A stretch of 32,445 nt of DNA from Alphaproteobacteria bacterium (GTDB lineage: Bacteria > Pseudomonadota > Alphaproteobacteria > Ferrovibrionales > Ferrovibrionaceae): NCBI GenBank assembly GCA_018336035.1, contig JAGXRD010000064.1, positions 1 to 32,445 on the forward strand, given 5' to 3'. A program made the position numbers and the translations under genes. The notes below the pieces were generated by a model that made no database searches, had not been told where the DNA came from, and was given only the letters and a program-made list of their open reading frames with translations. How positions within the stretch are numbered: the stretch's first letter is position 1; each line of letters begins with the position of its first letter. Below are positions 25,326-32,398 of the stretch, one piece after another.

Positions 25326-25991
25326 CTAGGTGATCGCCACATCCAGCAGGATGGCGGTGAAGTGGCAGGCAGCTGCCGCCAGCACGAAGACATGCCAGAT
25401 CGCATTCTGGTAGGGCAGCCGCTCCCACAGATGGAACACCACGCCGAGCGAATAGAGGCCGCCGCCGGTGACCAGCAGGATCAGCGCTGCGAGTGACATG
25501 CTGCTGATCAGCGGCTGCAGCGCCGCCACGATCACCCAGCCGAGCAGCAGATAGGCCACCACCGAGAGTTTCTCGAAGCGCAGCGGGTAGCGCAGCTTCA
25601 GAAACACGCCGACCAGTGCCACGCTCCAGACAAAGCCGAGCAGCAACGCGCCCCACAACCCGCCGATCACGATCAGCGAGAATGGCGTGTAAGTGCCGGC
25701 GATCATCACGAAGATGGCGGCATGGTCGAAGCGGCGGAAGAGCGCCTTCAGTTGCGCCTGCGTCGTCATGTTGTAAAGCGCCGAGCAGGCCAGCATCGCG
25801 AGCAGCCCGAAGCCGTAGATGCCGAGGCTTAAGCCCCGCGGCAGATCAGGGTTGATCGCCACGAAGACGACCAGCGTGATACAGGCGGCGAAGCCAAAGC
25901 TTAACCCCAGCAGATGCACGATGGCATCGGCGAGCAGTTCGGCGCGGGTACACTGCCTTGGCGTATGGGGGCGGCGCGTGGAAAGAGTCAT
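25326..25991 (-). CDS. Hemolysin III/YqfA-type membrane protein
   Basis: A 221-residue protein with about seven transmembrane helices, belonging to the HlyIII/YqfA branch of the CREST/adiponectin-receptor-like superfamily. Visible conserved segments are RRFDHAAIFVMIAGTYTPF (about 85-103) and IWHVFVLAAAACHF near the C-terminus (about 200-213). The usual SxLYH motif in the second helix reads SALYN, so one His often counted as a metal ligand is Asn here. Despite the historical name, most members are not proven hemolysins. It is convergent with cysQ. Confidence 0.9.
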   Translation of the reverse strand: MTLSTRRPHTPRQCTRAELLADAIVHLLGLSFGFAACITLVVFVAINPDLPRGLSLGIYGFGLLAMLACSALYNMTTQAQLKALFRRFDHAAIFVMIAGTYTPFSLIVIGGLWGALLLGFVWSVALVGVFLKLRYPLRFEKLSVVAYLLLGWVIVAALQPLISSMSLAALILLVTGGGLYSLGVVFHLWERLPYQNAIWHVFVLAAAACHFTAILLDVAIT

Positions 25992-26069
25992 GCCGGCTCC
26001 GTCAGAGACGGCCTGATCCTAAACCAGATATTACGGCGAAATGAAGACGGCAGTTACCGCGGCGGCCAG

Positions 26070-26627
26070 TTACCGAAGCGGATCGTCGTCGCGCTCGTTG
26101 TCCGGCGCGGAGTCATAGCCGCGGATCGAGGCGAAGCGCAGCAGCTGGTCCGGTGTCAGGGCCTCGCGTGTGGCCAGATGGCTGCGCAGCCGCAGCGCGC
26201 GGATGCGGCCATCCAGGGCGGAAATCCGCGCCGTCAGGGCGTCGATGCGGGTGGCTTCGATATTATTCTCGGCAAAGGCGCGGGCGAGCCGGCGTTCCTC
26301 GGTGGCAAGGCGGCGGCCCAGCGCGGTGATCTCGGCCTCGGTGTCGTGCTGCAGCTGGCGCAGCTGGCCGCGCTGCCCCTCGCTGAGGCCGAGCGACTCC
26401 GCGATCTGCAGCGCGGTTTGTGGCGCCGGATAGAGATGGCGTTCGGCCTCGTCTGAATCGTGAGCATTCACCGCGACGAACACCGCAGCCGTCGGCGGGA
26501 TGGTCGGAATATCGGACTCGGTTATGGGCGTCTGGCTTTCGACCGGCGACCGGCCGATGGTACCCAGAGCGAAACCAGCGGCCAGTGTCAGGCCGAACGC
26601 CAGCGTGGCGAGCAGACGTCGCGTCAC
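26070..26627 (-). CDS. Spy/CpxP-like periplasmic protein (heavy-metal-sensor-like), membrane-anchored
   Basis: A 185-residue protein with one N-terminal hydrophobic helix (about 4-26, LLATLAFGLTLAAGFALG), a signal anchor or uncleaved signal peptide. The remainder is periplasmic and mostly helical (about 70-165). It contains LGLSEGQRGQLRQLQHD and a later ALTPDQLLRFASIRG, the L-T/S-x-x-Q-x-x-x-L/F pattern seen in Spy/CpxP and CnrX-like periplasmic sensor/chaperone proteins. There are no CXXC or His clusters for metal binding. The start is GTG at 26627 with GGAG seven bases upstream. No partner sigma or sensor gene is adjacent, so the role is open. Confidence 0.7.
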   Translation of the reverse strand: MTRRLLATLAFGLTLAAGFALGTIGRSPVESQTPITESDIPTIPPTAAVFVAVNAHDSDEAERHLYPAPQTALQIAESLGLSEGQRGQLRQLQHDTEAEITALGRRLATEERRLARAFAENNIEATRIDALTARISALDGRIRALRLRSHLATREALTPDQLLRFASIRGYDSAPDNERDDDPLR

Positions 26628-26656
26628 GGCGTATCTCCTAAAACTTAAGCGAAGAA

Positions 26657-26677
26657 CCGAGCGGCAATATGGCTCGG
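26657..26677 (-). terminator. Possible terminator after the acyl-CoA synthetase gene
   Basis: CCGAGC and GCTCGG form a 6-bp stem with a 9-base loop. On the minus strand it is followed by a T-rich stretch (TTCTTCGCTTAAGTTTT) rather than a clean T-run. It lies about 30 bases after the stop codon of the synthetase gene and just before the Spy-like gene, so it may separate their transcripts. Confidence 0.35.
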
Positions 26678-26708
26678 TATCGCGCGCAATCTAGAGAGAT
26701 GCGTCGCT

Positions 26709-28493
26709 TTAGTCGGTGACGGTGATCACGTCTGCAGCAGGCGGATCGGAATAGAGGCGCATCACATCGGCGTGACGGCGCTCCAGCGTCGCGCGCTGGT
26801 TGATATAGCCCTTGTCGGTGATCTCGTTCGCATCGATGGAGGGCGGTTCGTTCAGCAGCAGAACGCGCTGTACTTTCAGCGACGAGCCGCCCTGCGTCTT
26901 GTTGTGCTTGCCGAGTTTTTCCGCGATCTGCCGGCGCAGATCCTCCGGCGCGAGGTCTTTCGCCGCCGCCGAAGGCCAGGCCAGCAGGCCGATGACGCTG
27001 CGATCCTGCCCGGTCACCACCGCATCCTGCAGCAGCGGAGAGCAGGCAGCGAGAGCAGCGACGCGGACTCCCCCTACGTGAACCCATGTGCCGGTGGTCA
27101 GCTTGAAATCCTCCGCCGTGCGGCCATCGAAGACCACGCCCTTGGCCGGATCGTTTTTATCTGCAAGCTTCGCGGCATCGCCGATGCAGTAGAAGCCGTC
27201 GTCGTCGAAGGCCTTTTTCGTCTGGTCCTCGCTGCCGATGTAACCCGGAGTCACGTTCGGACCTTTGACGCGGATTTCCAGCTTGCTGCCCGAGGGCACG
27301 AATTTCAGCTGCACTCCTGGCACCGGCACGCCGATCACGCCGGCGCGTTCGATCGGGTAATGCGCCGCGGTGGCCAGCGGCGAGGTCTCGGTCGAGCCCC
27401 AGCTCGAGGTCATGATCACGCGCTTGCCGAGAGTTCTGATCGACAGCGCCTCCAGCCGCGCCCAGAGATCGGGCGGCAGAGCGGCGCCGGCATAGAAGAT
27501 CATCTGCAGCTGGCGGAAGAAGCGCTCGCTCAGGCTCGCATCCTTTTCCAGATGCGGGATCAGCATGGCGTAGCCGGCGGGCACGTTGAAATAGATGGTC
27601 GGCGAGACGTCGCCCAGATTGGCGACGGTTTTCTCCACCAGGCCGGGCGCCGGCTTGCCGTCATCGATATACAGCGTGCCGCCCTGGCGCAGCACCATGT
27701 TGAAATTGTGGTTGCCGCCGAAAGTGTGATTCCACGGCAGCCAGTCGAGCAGCACCGGCGGCGTCTGTCGCAGGAAGGGCCAGATCTGCGCAATCGCCTG
27801 CTGGTTGGAACACAGCATGCGATGGGTGTTGATCACGCCTTTCGGCAATCCGGTCGAACCGGAGGTGAAGAGATATTTCGCGACCCAGTCGGGCTGGATT
27901 GCGGCAAACCGCGCATCGACGGCAGTTGTCGGTGCGGTCGTGCGCAGGATCGAGAGATCGGTGATCGTCTCAATGTCCTTGGGCAGCGTCGTCAATACCT
28001 TCTCGAACGGCCCGCCACCTTGCGCGAAAATCAGCCTGGGTTTCACCAGCCCGATGATGTGATGCACCTTGGCGAAATCGCCGCTCATCAGCGAATAGGC
28101 GACGCTGACCGGCGTGACCGGCACGCCGGCGACAAAGCCTCCTAGCATCAGCAAAGCATGATCGATGCTGTTGCCCGACAGGATCACGATGGGCGTGGAT
28201 TGATCCAGCCCGCGATCCAGCAGCGCCTGCGCGATGCTGCGCGCGGCATCCCAGGCATCGCCGTAGCTCACCTTGCGCCAGCCACCGGTGGGATTTTTCT
28301 CGGCCAGGAACACGGTCTGCGGCTGGCGTTCGGCCTGCGCCTGCAGCAGCTGGCCGAGGTGATCGGCATGGGTGCCGAGCGCCTCTTCGGACTCCAGAAC
28401 GAAACCGCCGCCGGGCATGTCGCGGCGCCGGATGCGCGGCACGGCAAGGTCGAGCGGCAGGAACGGCGGCTTGGTGTCGCCCGGCTGGATCAT
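26709..28493 (-). CDS. AMP-forming acyl-CoA synthetase, feruloyl-CoA synthase type
   Basis: The 594-residue protein is an ANL-superfamily ligase that would adenylate a carboxylic acid and transfer it to CoA. The AMP-binding loop LFTSGSTGLPKGV lies at 208-220. The A5-type motif TSSWGSTETSP and the hinge region (FDGRTAEDFKLTTGTWV) follow. The opening segment and the IVILSGNSIDHALLMLGG, PVTPVSVAYSL blocks are characteristic of feruloyl-CoA synthase-like enzymes. The start at 28493 has GGAGGAAAC just upstream; GTG 28505 is less well placed. Neighbouring reductase and thiolase genes suggest CoA-ester catabolism. The enoyl-CoA hydratase/aldolase usually paired with Fcs is absent from the window, so the natural substrate is uncertain. 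Confidence 0.85.
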   Translation of the reverse strand: MIQPGDTKPPFLPLDLAVPRIRRRDMPGGGFVLESEEALGTHADHLGQLLQAQAERQPQTVFLAEKNPTGGWRKVSYGDAWDAARSIAQALLDRGLDQSTPIVILSGNSIDHALLMLGGFVAGVPVTPVSVAYSLMSGDFAKVHHIIGLVKPRLIFAQGGGPFEKVLTTLPKDIETITDLSILRTTAPTTAVDARFAAIQPDWVAKYLFTSGSTGLPKGVINTHRMLCSNQQAIAQIWPFLRQTPPVLLDWLPWNHTFGGNHNFNMVLRQGGTLYIDDGKPAPGLVEKTVANLGDVSPTIYFNVPAGYAMLIPHLEKDASLSERFFRQLQMIFYAGAALPPDLWARLEALSIRTLGKRVIMTSSWGSTETSPLATAAHYPIERAGVIGVPVPGVQLKFVPSGSKLEIRVKGPNVTPGYIGSEDQTKKAFDDDGFYCIGDAAKLADKNDPAKGVVFDGRTAEDFKLTTGTWVHVGGVRVAALAACSPLLQDAVVTGQDRSVIGLLAWPSAAAKDLAPEDLRRQIAEKLGKHNKTQGGSSLKVQRVLLLNEPPSIDANEITDKGYINQRATLERRHADVMRLYSDPPAADVITVTD

Positions 28494-28534
28494 GTTTCCT
28501 CCCACGGAAACCGGCTTTTTATCGCGCCACCATT

Positions 28535-28553
28535 TTGTAAGACAGCATTACAA
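28535..28553. promoter_or_regulatory. Inverted repeat upstream of the acyl-CoA synthetase (candidate operator)
   Basis: TTGTAA and TTACAA are separated by seven bases, centred about 50 bases upstream of the synthetase start codon. The size and symmetry fit a site for a dimeric MarR- or TetR-type repressor, as commonly controls aromatic-acid CoA ligase genes. No such regulator is encoded next to it. Confidence 0.45.
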
Positions 28554-28610
28554 TGTGATGCAGACTACAGTCCGGCCGGGCGGCGGGCAAGGGGGAAGCT
28601 CAGGGCTGTT

Positions 28611-28694
28611 GTCATGCCCGGGCCTGTCCCGGGCATCCACGTCTTATTGCCCCAAAAGGAAGGCGTGGATGGCCGGGATGAACCCGGCCATGAC
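28611..28694. repeat. REP-like intergenic inverted repeat
   Basis: A 31-base left arm (28611-28641, beginning GTCATGCCCGGG) matches the reverse complement of a 31-base right arm (28664-28694, ending CCGGCCATGAC) with several differences. Each arm also contains its own short CCCGGG- or CCGGG-type hairpin. This GTCATGCCCGGG...CCCGGGCATCCACG form is a common dispersed intergenic palindrome in alphaproteobacteria. It lies between the reductase stop and the synthetase promoter, and has no T-run. Confidence 0.8.
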
Positions 28695-28708
28695 GCACTT
28701 GGCTGGAC

Positions 28709-29698
28709 TTACTTCGCGATATCGATCACGACACGGCCGCGGATCTGGCCCGCCAGAATCTTCGGTGCGAGTTCCAGCACCTCCGACAGCGGATGCACCT
28801 CGGTCATCTTGGCCAGCGCGCCCTTCGGCAGGTCCTGCGCCAGCTGCCACCAGGCGCGCTTGCGCTTATGCATCGGCGCCATCACGGAATCGACGCCGAG
28901 CAGGCTCACGTTGCGCAGGATGAAGGGGAACACGCTGGCCGGCAGATCGGTGCCGCCGGCAAGTCCGCAGGCGGCGACGAAGCCGCCATATTTTACCTGG
29001 CTCAGCACGGTGGCGAGAGTCTGGCCGCCGACGGAGTCGATGGCGGCGGCCCAGCGCTCCTTCGCCATCGGCGCGCCCTTCGAGGCCAGCTCCTCGCGCG
29101 CGACAAAGCCGGTGGCGCCGAGCGAGGCGAGATAGTCATGCGTCTCCGGCCGTCCGGTGGCGGCCACCACCTTGTAGCCCTTGCGCGCCAGGATCGCGAT
29201 GGCGACCGAGCCGACGCCACCGGCCGCGCCGGTCACCAGCACTTCGCCATCGTCCTTGGACAGGCCGGCATCTTCCAGTGCCATCACACAGAGCATGGCG
29301 GTGTAGCCGGCGGTGCCGATCGCCATGGCCTCCTGCATCGAGAAGGCATCGGGCAGGCGCACCAGCCAGTCGCTTTTCACGGATGCGAAGCGGCTGTAGG
29401 CGCCCCATTGCGTTTCCGACAGGCCATAGCCGTTGACGATCACCTTCTCGCCCGGCTTGAAATCCGAATTGCCCGACATGACGACCGTGCCGGCGAGATC
29501 GATGCCGGCCACCATCGGCAGTTTGCGGGCGATGCGACCGCCCGTGAGGGCCAGGCCGTCCTTGTAGTTCAGCGTGGAATAGGCAACCTCGACCAGCACG
29601 TCATTCTGCGGCAGGTCCTTCTTGCTTAGCTCCTTGAAGCCGGCTTTCGGCTTGCCGTCGACCTCTTCGATGACCACGGCGCGGAAGGTATCGGACAT
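28709..29698 (-). CDS. AcuI/YhdH-type NADPH-dependent acrylyl-CoA reductase family protein
   Basis: A 329-residue zinc-independent medium-chain dehydrogenase/reductase. Visible features are the N-terminal catalytic-domain motif STLNYKDGLALTG (about 41-53) and AGIDLAGTVV. The Rossmann segment is VLVTGAAGGVGSVAIAILARKGYKVVAATGR (split about 153-183), and a LLGVDSVMAP segment follows. The TGR end of the second Rossmann strand and the absence of zinc-site cysteines are typical of AcuI/YhdH, which reduce acrylyl-CoA to propionyl-CoA. It lies between the thiolase and the synthetase genes on the same strand, each separated by a REP-like element, so operon membership is uncertain. Confidence 0.88.
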   Translation of the reverse strand: MSDTFRAVVIEEVDGKPKAGFKELSKKDLPQNDVLVEVAYSTLNYKDGLALTGGRIARKLPMVAGIDLAGTVVMSGNSDFKPGEKVIVNGYGLSETQWGAYSRFASVKSDWLVRLPDAFSMQEAMAIGTAGYTAMLCVMALEDAGLSKDDGEVLVTGAAGGVGSVAIAILARKGYKVVAATGRPETHDYLASLGATGFVAREELASKGAPMAKERWAAAIDSVGGQTLATVLSQVKYGGFVAACGLAGGTDLPASVFPFILRNVSLLGVDSVMAPMHKRKRAWWQLAQDLPKGALAKMTEVHPLSEVLELAPKILAGQIRGRVVIDIAK

Positions 29699-29718
29699 TT
29701 CTAACTCTCTCTCATATC

Positions 29719-29783
29719 GTCATGCCGGGCTTTTGACCCGGCATCCCATTTAAATGGGACCCCGGCTCAAGGCCCGGGGTGAC
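29719..29783. repeat. REP-like intergenic palindrome between the thiolase and reductase genes
   Basis: The 65-base element is an imperfect inverted repeat centred on TTTAAA (about 29751). Its ends are GTCATGCCGGG and CCCGGGGTGAC, and each half contains its own CCGGG hairpin. It shares the GTCATGCC(C)GGG end with the element at 28611-28694, so the two belong to one family. It leaves only 20 bases to the reductase start codon, so it may also influence readthrough or mRNA stability. Confidence 0.8.
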
Positions 29784-29795
29784 GGTTAAAGCAAA

Positions 29796-30962
29796 TTACC
29801 GCAGCGGCTCGAGGATCGAGACGTAGTTGGCCACCGCGACGCCGCCCATGTTGAAGACGCCGCCGAGCTTGGCGTTCTTCACCTGGATGTCGCCGGCCGA
29901 GCCATTGAGCTGCATCGCCGCCATCACATGCATCGACACGCCGGTGGCGCCGATCGGATGGCCCTTCGACTTCAGACCGCCCGACGGATTGACCGGCAGC
30001 TTGCCGTCGGCCTGGACCCAGCCTTCCATGATCGCCCGCTTGCCTTCGCCCGGCGCGGTCAGGCCCATCGCCTCGTATTCGATCAGTTCGGCAATCGTGA
30101 AGCAGTCATGGCTCTCGGCAAAGGACAGATCCCAGATGCTGAGCCCCGCTTCACCCAGCGCATCGGCCCAGGCCTTGGCCGGACCCTCGAAGGCGATCAC
30201 GTCGCGCTTGGCCATCGGCAGGAAATCCTGCACATGCTTCGAGGCGCGGAAGGCAATCGCCTTCTTCATGCCCAGCGCGGTCTGCACATCGGTCATCACC
30301 AGGGCTGCGGCGCCATCCGACACCATCGAGCAGTCGGTGCGGCGCATGCCGCCGGTCACGATGGGGTTCTTGTCGGATACGGTGCGGCAGAAATCGTAGC
30401 CGAAATCCTTCTGCATATGCGCCAGCGGATTTTTGCTGCCGTTCTTGTGATTCTTGGCGGCGATCATCGCGGTGGCATCCGACTGGTCGCCATAGCGCTG
30501 GAAATACTGTTTCTGGATCGAATCGAACACGCCGGCGAAGCCGCCATCGGTGAACACTTCCGCCTTCTTGTAGCTCGCCTTCAGCAGCACATTGCCGACC
30601 ACATCATTGGGCGAGGAGGTCATCTTCTCGACGCCGACGCAGAGCACGAAACGCGCCTTGCGCGCCGCAATCGCATTCAGGCCCTGATAGATTGCCGCCG
30701 TGCCAGTGGAGCAGGCATTCTCCACGCGGGTCGCCGGCTTGAAACGCAGGCCCGGATCGGCCTGCAGCACGAGGGATGCGGTGAAGTCCTGGTCGATCAG
30801 GCCGCCGTTGAAATGACCCAGATAGATTGCATCGACATCTTTCGGCTCGATGCCGGCATCGCGGATCGCGCCGATGGCAGCTTCAACGATGAGGTCTTCG
30901 GCGTCGCGGCCATCCAGTTTGCCGAATTTGCTGTGGTGCCAGCCGACGATGCAGGCGGTCAT
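29796..30962 (-). CDS. Thiolase family protein (acetyl-CoA acetyltransferase/SCP2-like)
   Basis: A 388-residue thiolase that would condense or cleave acyl-CoA esters. Catalytic residues are visible: nucleophilic Cys84 in ENACSTG, His285 in AESHDCFT, and His335 in GGLKSKGHPIGATG. The His-Asp-Cys arrangement in place of the NEAF motif and the overall length place it in the SCP2-like/acetyl-CoA acetyltransferase group rather than classic PhaA/FadA. Its exact substrate cannot be told. It is followed on the same strand by the AcuI-type reductase and the acyl-CoA synthetase, consistent with a catabolic CoA-ester group. Confidence 0.9.
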   Translation of the reverse strand: MTACIVGWHHSKFGKLDGRDAEDLIVEAAIGAIRDAGIEPKDVDAIYLGHFNGGLIDQDFTASLVLQADPGLRFKPATRVENACSTGTAAIYQGLNAIAARKARFVLCVGVEKMTSSPNDVVGNVLLKASYKKAEVFTDGGFAGVFDSIQKQYFQRYGDQSDATAMIAAKNHKNGSKNPLAHMQKDFGYDFCRTVSDKNPIVTGGMRRTDCSMVSDGAAALVMTDVQTALGMKKAIAFRASKHVQDFLPMAKRDVIAFEGPAKAWADALGEAGLSIWDLSFAESHDCFTIAELIEYEAMGLTAPGEGKRAIMEGWVQADGKLPVNPSGGLKSKGHPIGATGVSMHVMAAMQLNGSAGDIQVKNAKLGGVFNMGGVAVANYVSILEPLR

Positions 30963-31063
30963 GCGGTCTCTCCCGAAAGGCTTGTTGTCTGACGGGTTAA
31001 GAGAAGAGGCGCGGCAGGTGAAGTCAAGGCGAGGGCCACGACTTCGGGTGTCGGCGGGTGAGG

Positions 31064-31168
31064 TCTATTCGGTGCTGACTCAGGCCCAGTTGAGGCTGAG
31101 TCAGGTCTATTTGAGGCTCATTCAGGTCCATTCGGTGCTGAGTCAGGTCTAAACCAGTGCTAAGTCCT
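31064..31168. repeat. 21-bp tandem repeat, four units plus a degenerate fifth
   Basis: Units start at 31064, 31085, 31106 and 31127, all ending in TCAGG. Units 1 and 4 share the TTCGGTGCTGA(C/G)TCAGG form; units 2 and 3 share TTGAGGCT. A decayed fifth unit covers 31148-31168. Since 21 is a multiple of three, the plus strand reads as successive seven-residue repeats (VYSVLTQ, then AQLRLSQ, VYLRLIQ, VHSVLSQ) within an open frame that could start at GTG 31018 and stops at 31152 (44 residues). Whether it is translated is unknown. Confidence 0.85.
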
Positions 31169-31181
31169 TGATTTGCCGTTC

Positions 31182-31250
31182 ATGAGAACATAAAGCGAAA
31201 ATTTCTTGCTTCAAGGGGTCCCGGTCTGTATATTCGCTATATGTTCTCAT
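31182..31250 (+). promoter_or_regulatory. Sigma-70-type promoter enclosed by an 18-bp inverted repeat (LexA-like half-sites)
   Basis: The left arm (31182-31199) and the reverse complement of the right arm (31233-31250) agree at 17 of 18 bases, beginning ATGAGAACATA. Between them lies TTGCTT (31206-31211), 17 bases, then TATATT (31229-31234), a good sigma-70-type promoter whose -10 box touches the right arm. Each arm also holds a near match to the alphaproteobacterial LexA box GTTC-N7-GTTC (right arm ATTC-N7-GTTC; left arm GAAC-N7-GAAA). The arrangement suggests repression of the gene starting at 31268 by a dimeric protein. Confidence 0.65.
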
Positions 31251-31267
31251 TTGGGGAGTCACTGAAA

Positions 31268-31621
31268 ATGCCAGCCGCCCAGCGCCTGTTCGACCTGCCC
31301 AGCCGCGACGACCTCGACTGCCTGCCCGATCCGGCCGAAGCCTTCCTGGCCGGCGCATTGCGCGGCGACGGCCCGTTCGACCTGCAGGCCGGCGTCGGCG
31401 CCGGCCAGGCCAATCGCCATGCCGATGTCAGCAAGCTGCAGGCCCTGCTGCATCTGGAGGGCTATCTGGATGCGGCCGGCACCAACGGTCCGACCGGCCT
31501 GTGGGGCAGCCGCGAGGATTACGCCCTGCGCAAATTCCAGAAAGACAATGGGCTGCTCATCGATGGTTTCGTGCTGCCCGGCGGCGAGACCATCGAGGCG
31601 ATCCGCGGCTTCTCGCAATGA
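31268..31621 (+). CDS. Peptidoglycan-binding-domain-like protein (117 aa)
   Basis: A small protein without a signal peptide. Residues about 45-115 resemble a PG_binding_1-type module (HADVSKLQALLHLEGYLDAAG, then TGLWGSREDYALRKFQKDNGLLIDG), with the repeat spacing expected of that three-helix fold. The first 40 residues are unique (PAAQRLFDLPSRDDLDCLPDP). An ATG at 31241 is in frame but lies inside the promoter's inverted repeat and has no ribosome site; ATG 31268 has GGGGAG nine bases upstream. With no export signal it may act in the cytoplasm or be phage-like in origin. Its stop overlaps the next start. Confidence 0.72.
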   Translation: MPAAQRLFDLPSRDDLDCLPDPAEAFLAGALRGDGPFDLQAGVGAGQANRHADVSKLQALLHLEGYLDAAGTNGPTGLWGSREDYALRKFQKDNGLLIDGFVLPGGETIEAIRGFSQ

Positions 31622-31836
31622 AGCGCGATCCGCTGCGGCGCGCGACGCTCAGCGCCCTGCTCGGCGCCGTCCTGCCGCTGGGTTTTGCCGGCAGCCTCGC
31701 GCTGCAGGCGGAACATCACGCACCGCATGCCGACCGCGCGGCGTTTTACATCCTGCTGCCGGCATTGCTGTTCGGCATGATGGCCTTTGCGATCTGGATT
31801 CTGATGCGGCGATCTGCTGGCAGCACGCGGCGCTGA
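31618..31836 (+). CDS. Small two-helix membrane protein (72 aa)
   Basis: ATG 31618 overlaps the preceding stop (ATGA), indicating translational coupling. The protein has a basic N-terminus (MKRDPLRR), a first hydrophobic helix (about 10-29) and a short His-rich periplasmic loop (EHHAPHADR). A second hydrophobic helix follows (about 41-63), then a basic tail. The topology would put both ends in the cytoplasm. The pairing of a peptidoglycan-binding-like protein with a two-helix membrane protein is reminiscent of endolysin-holin pairs, but the first protein has no visible lytic domain. I do not recognise a family. Confidence 0.62.
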   Translation: MKRDPLRRATLSALLGAVLPLGFAGSLALQAEHHAPHADRAAFYILLPALLFGMMAFAIWILMRRSAGSTRR

Positions 31837-31973
31837 GTGCCAATCTGCGTCACGTTTACACAATTTTATTGCAACGCGTCTGACACTCTTGGCAGGCTTT
31901 GACTGTTGGTGCCGGCGTCCGTGTCGGTGTTCACCGGTGCGGATACCGGCTCCCGTCCATGACAGGAGGCGCG

Positions 31974-32273
31974 ATGTCCGACCGTTCCCCAGAGCGCAGA
32001 AAGCTCGATCATGATGCCTGGCTGCAGAAGCTGCTGACGCATCGCCTGACCACCGCGGAAATCCTTTATCACATGCCGGATCATCCGCAGCTGCTGCAGA
32101 CCTATGTCTGGCAGGATTACGATCTGGCGCCGAAATTCCCGGTGCTGCAGAAATTTCTCGATTTCTGGGAAGCCAAGCTGGATGGCAAGCTGCACAGCGT
32201 GCGCGTGGTCTCGGCGCAACTGGTCAGCCCGGTGGAAATCCGCGCGGCAGCTGAGAGTTACAGTTTGCATTAG
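31974..32273 (+). CDS. usg: Usg family protein
   Basis: A 99-residue protein matching the alphaproteobacterial Usg family, first noted as an upstream gene near tryptophan biosynthesis genes. The conserved core is LTTAEILYHMPDHPQLLQT (about 25-43), then WQDYDLAPKFPVLQKFLDFWE (46-66) and KLHSVRVVSAQL. The biochemical function is unknown. ATG 31974 is preceded by a strong AGGAGG. No trp gene is visible in the window. The frame extends upstream to 31899, but that part is not Usg-like. Confidence 0.9.
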   Translation: MSDRSPERRKLDHDAWLQKLLTHRLTTAEILYHMPDHPQLLQTYVWQDYDLAPKFPVLQKFLDFWEAKLDGKLHSVRVVSAQLVSPVEIRAAAESYSLH

Positions 32274-32292
32274 GGGAAGGCCCTCATCCCGA

Positions 32293-32391
32293 CCCTCTCC
32301 CGCAAGCGGGAGAGGGAGCGAGGCCGAACTTACCCTCGCCCACGAAGTGGGAGAGGGAGGGGCCCGCCGCGAAGCGGTGGGAGGGGGAGGG
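32293..32391. repeat. Cluster of three GC-rich palindromic repeat units
   Basis: The first unit (32293-32316) pairs CCCTCTCCCGC with GCGGGAGAGGG around AA. The second (about 32333-32357) pairs CCCTCGCCCAC with GTGGGAGAGGG with a mismatch. The third (about 32361-32391) is more degenerate around CCGCGAAGCGG. This CCCTCTCCCGC...GCGGGAGAGGG form is a widespread dispersed intergenic repeat in proteobacteria. It stands between two convergent genes and could end transcription from either side, though there is no T-run. Confidence 0.82.
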
Positions 32392-32398
32392 AAACGAC

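Noticed and set aside
26772-28145. A 457-codon plus-strand frame opposite the acyl-CoA synthetase
   Set aside because: It is a shadow frame. The synthetase on the minus strand has all ANL-family motifs.
30850-31152. A 100-codon plus-strand frame running from inside the thiolase gene into the tandem repeat
   Set aside because: The first half lies opposite the thiolase N-terminus and has no support. Only the part from GTG 31018 through the heptad repeat is worth considering, and it is reported as a finding rather than a gene.
31064-31168. CRISPR array at the tandem repeat
   Set aside because: The units are contiguous with no unique spacers, only 21 bp long and degenerate, and no cas genes are present.
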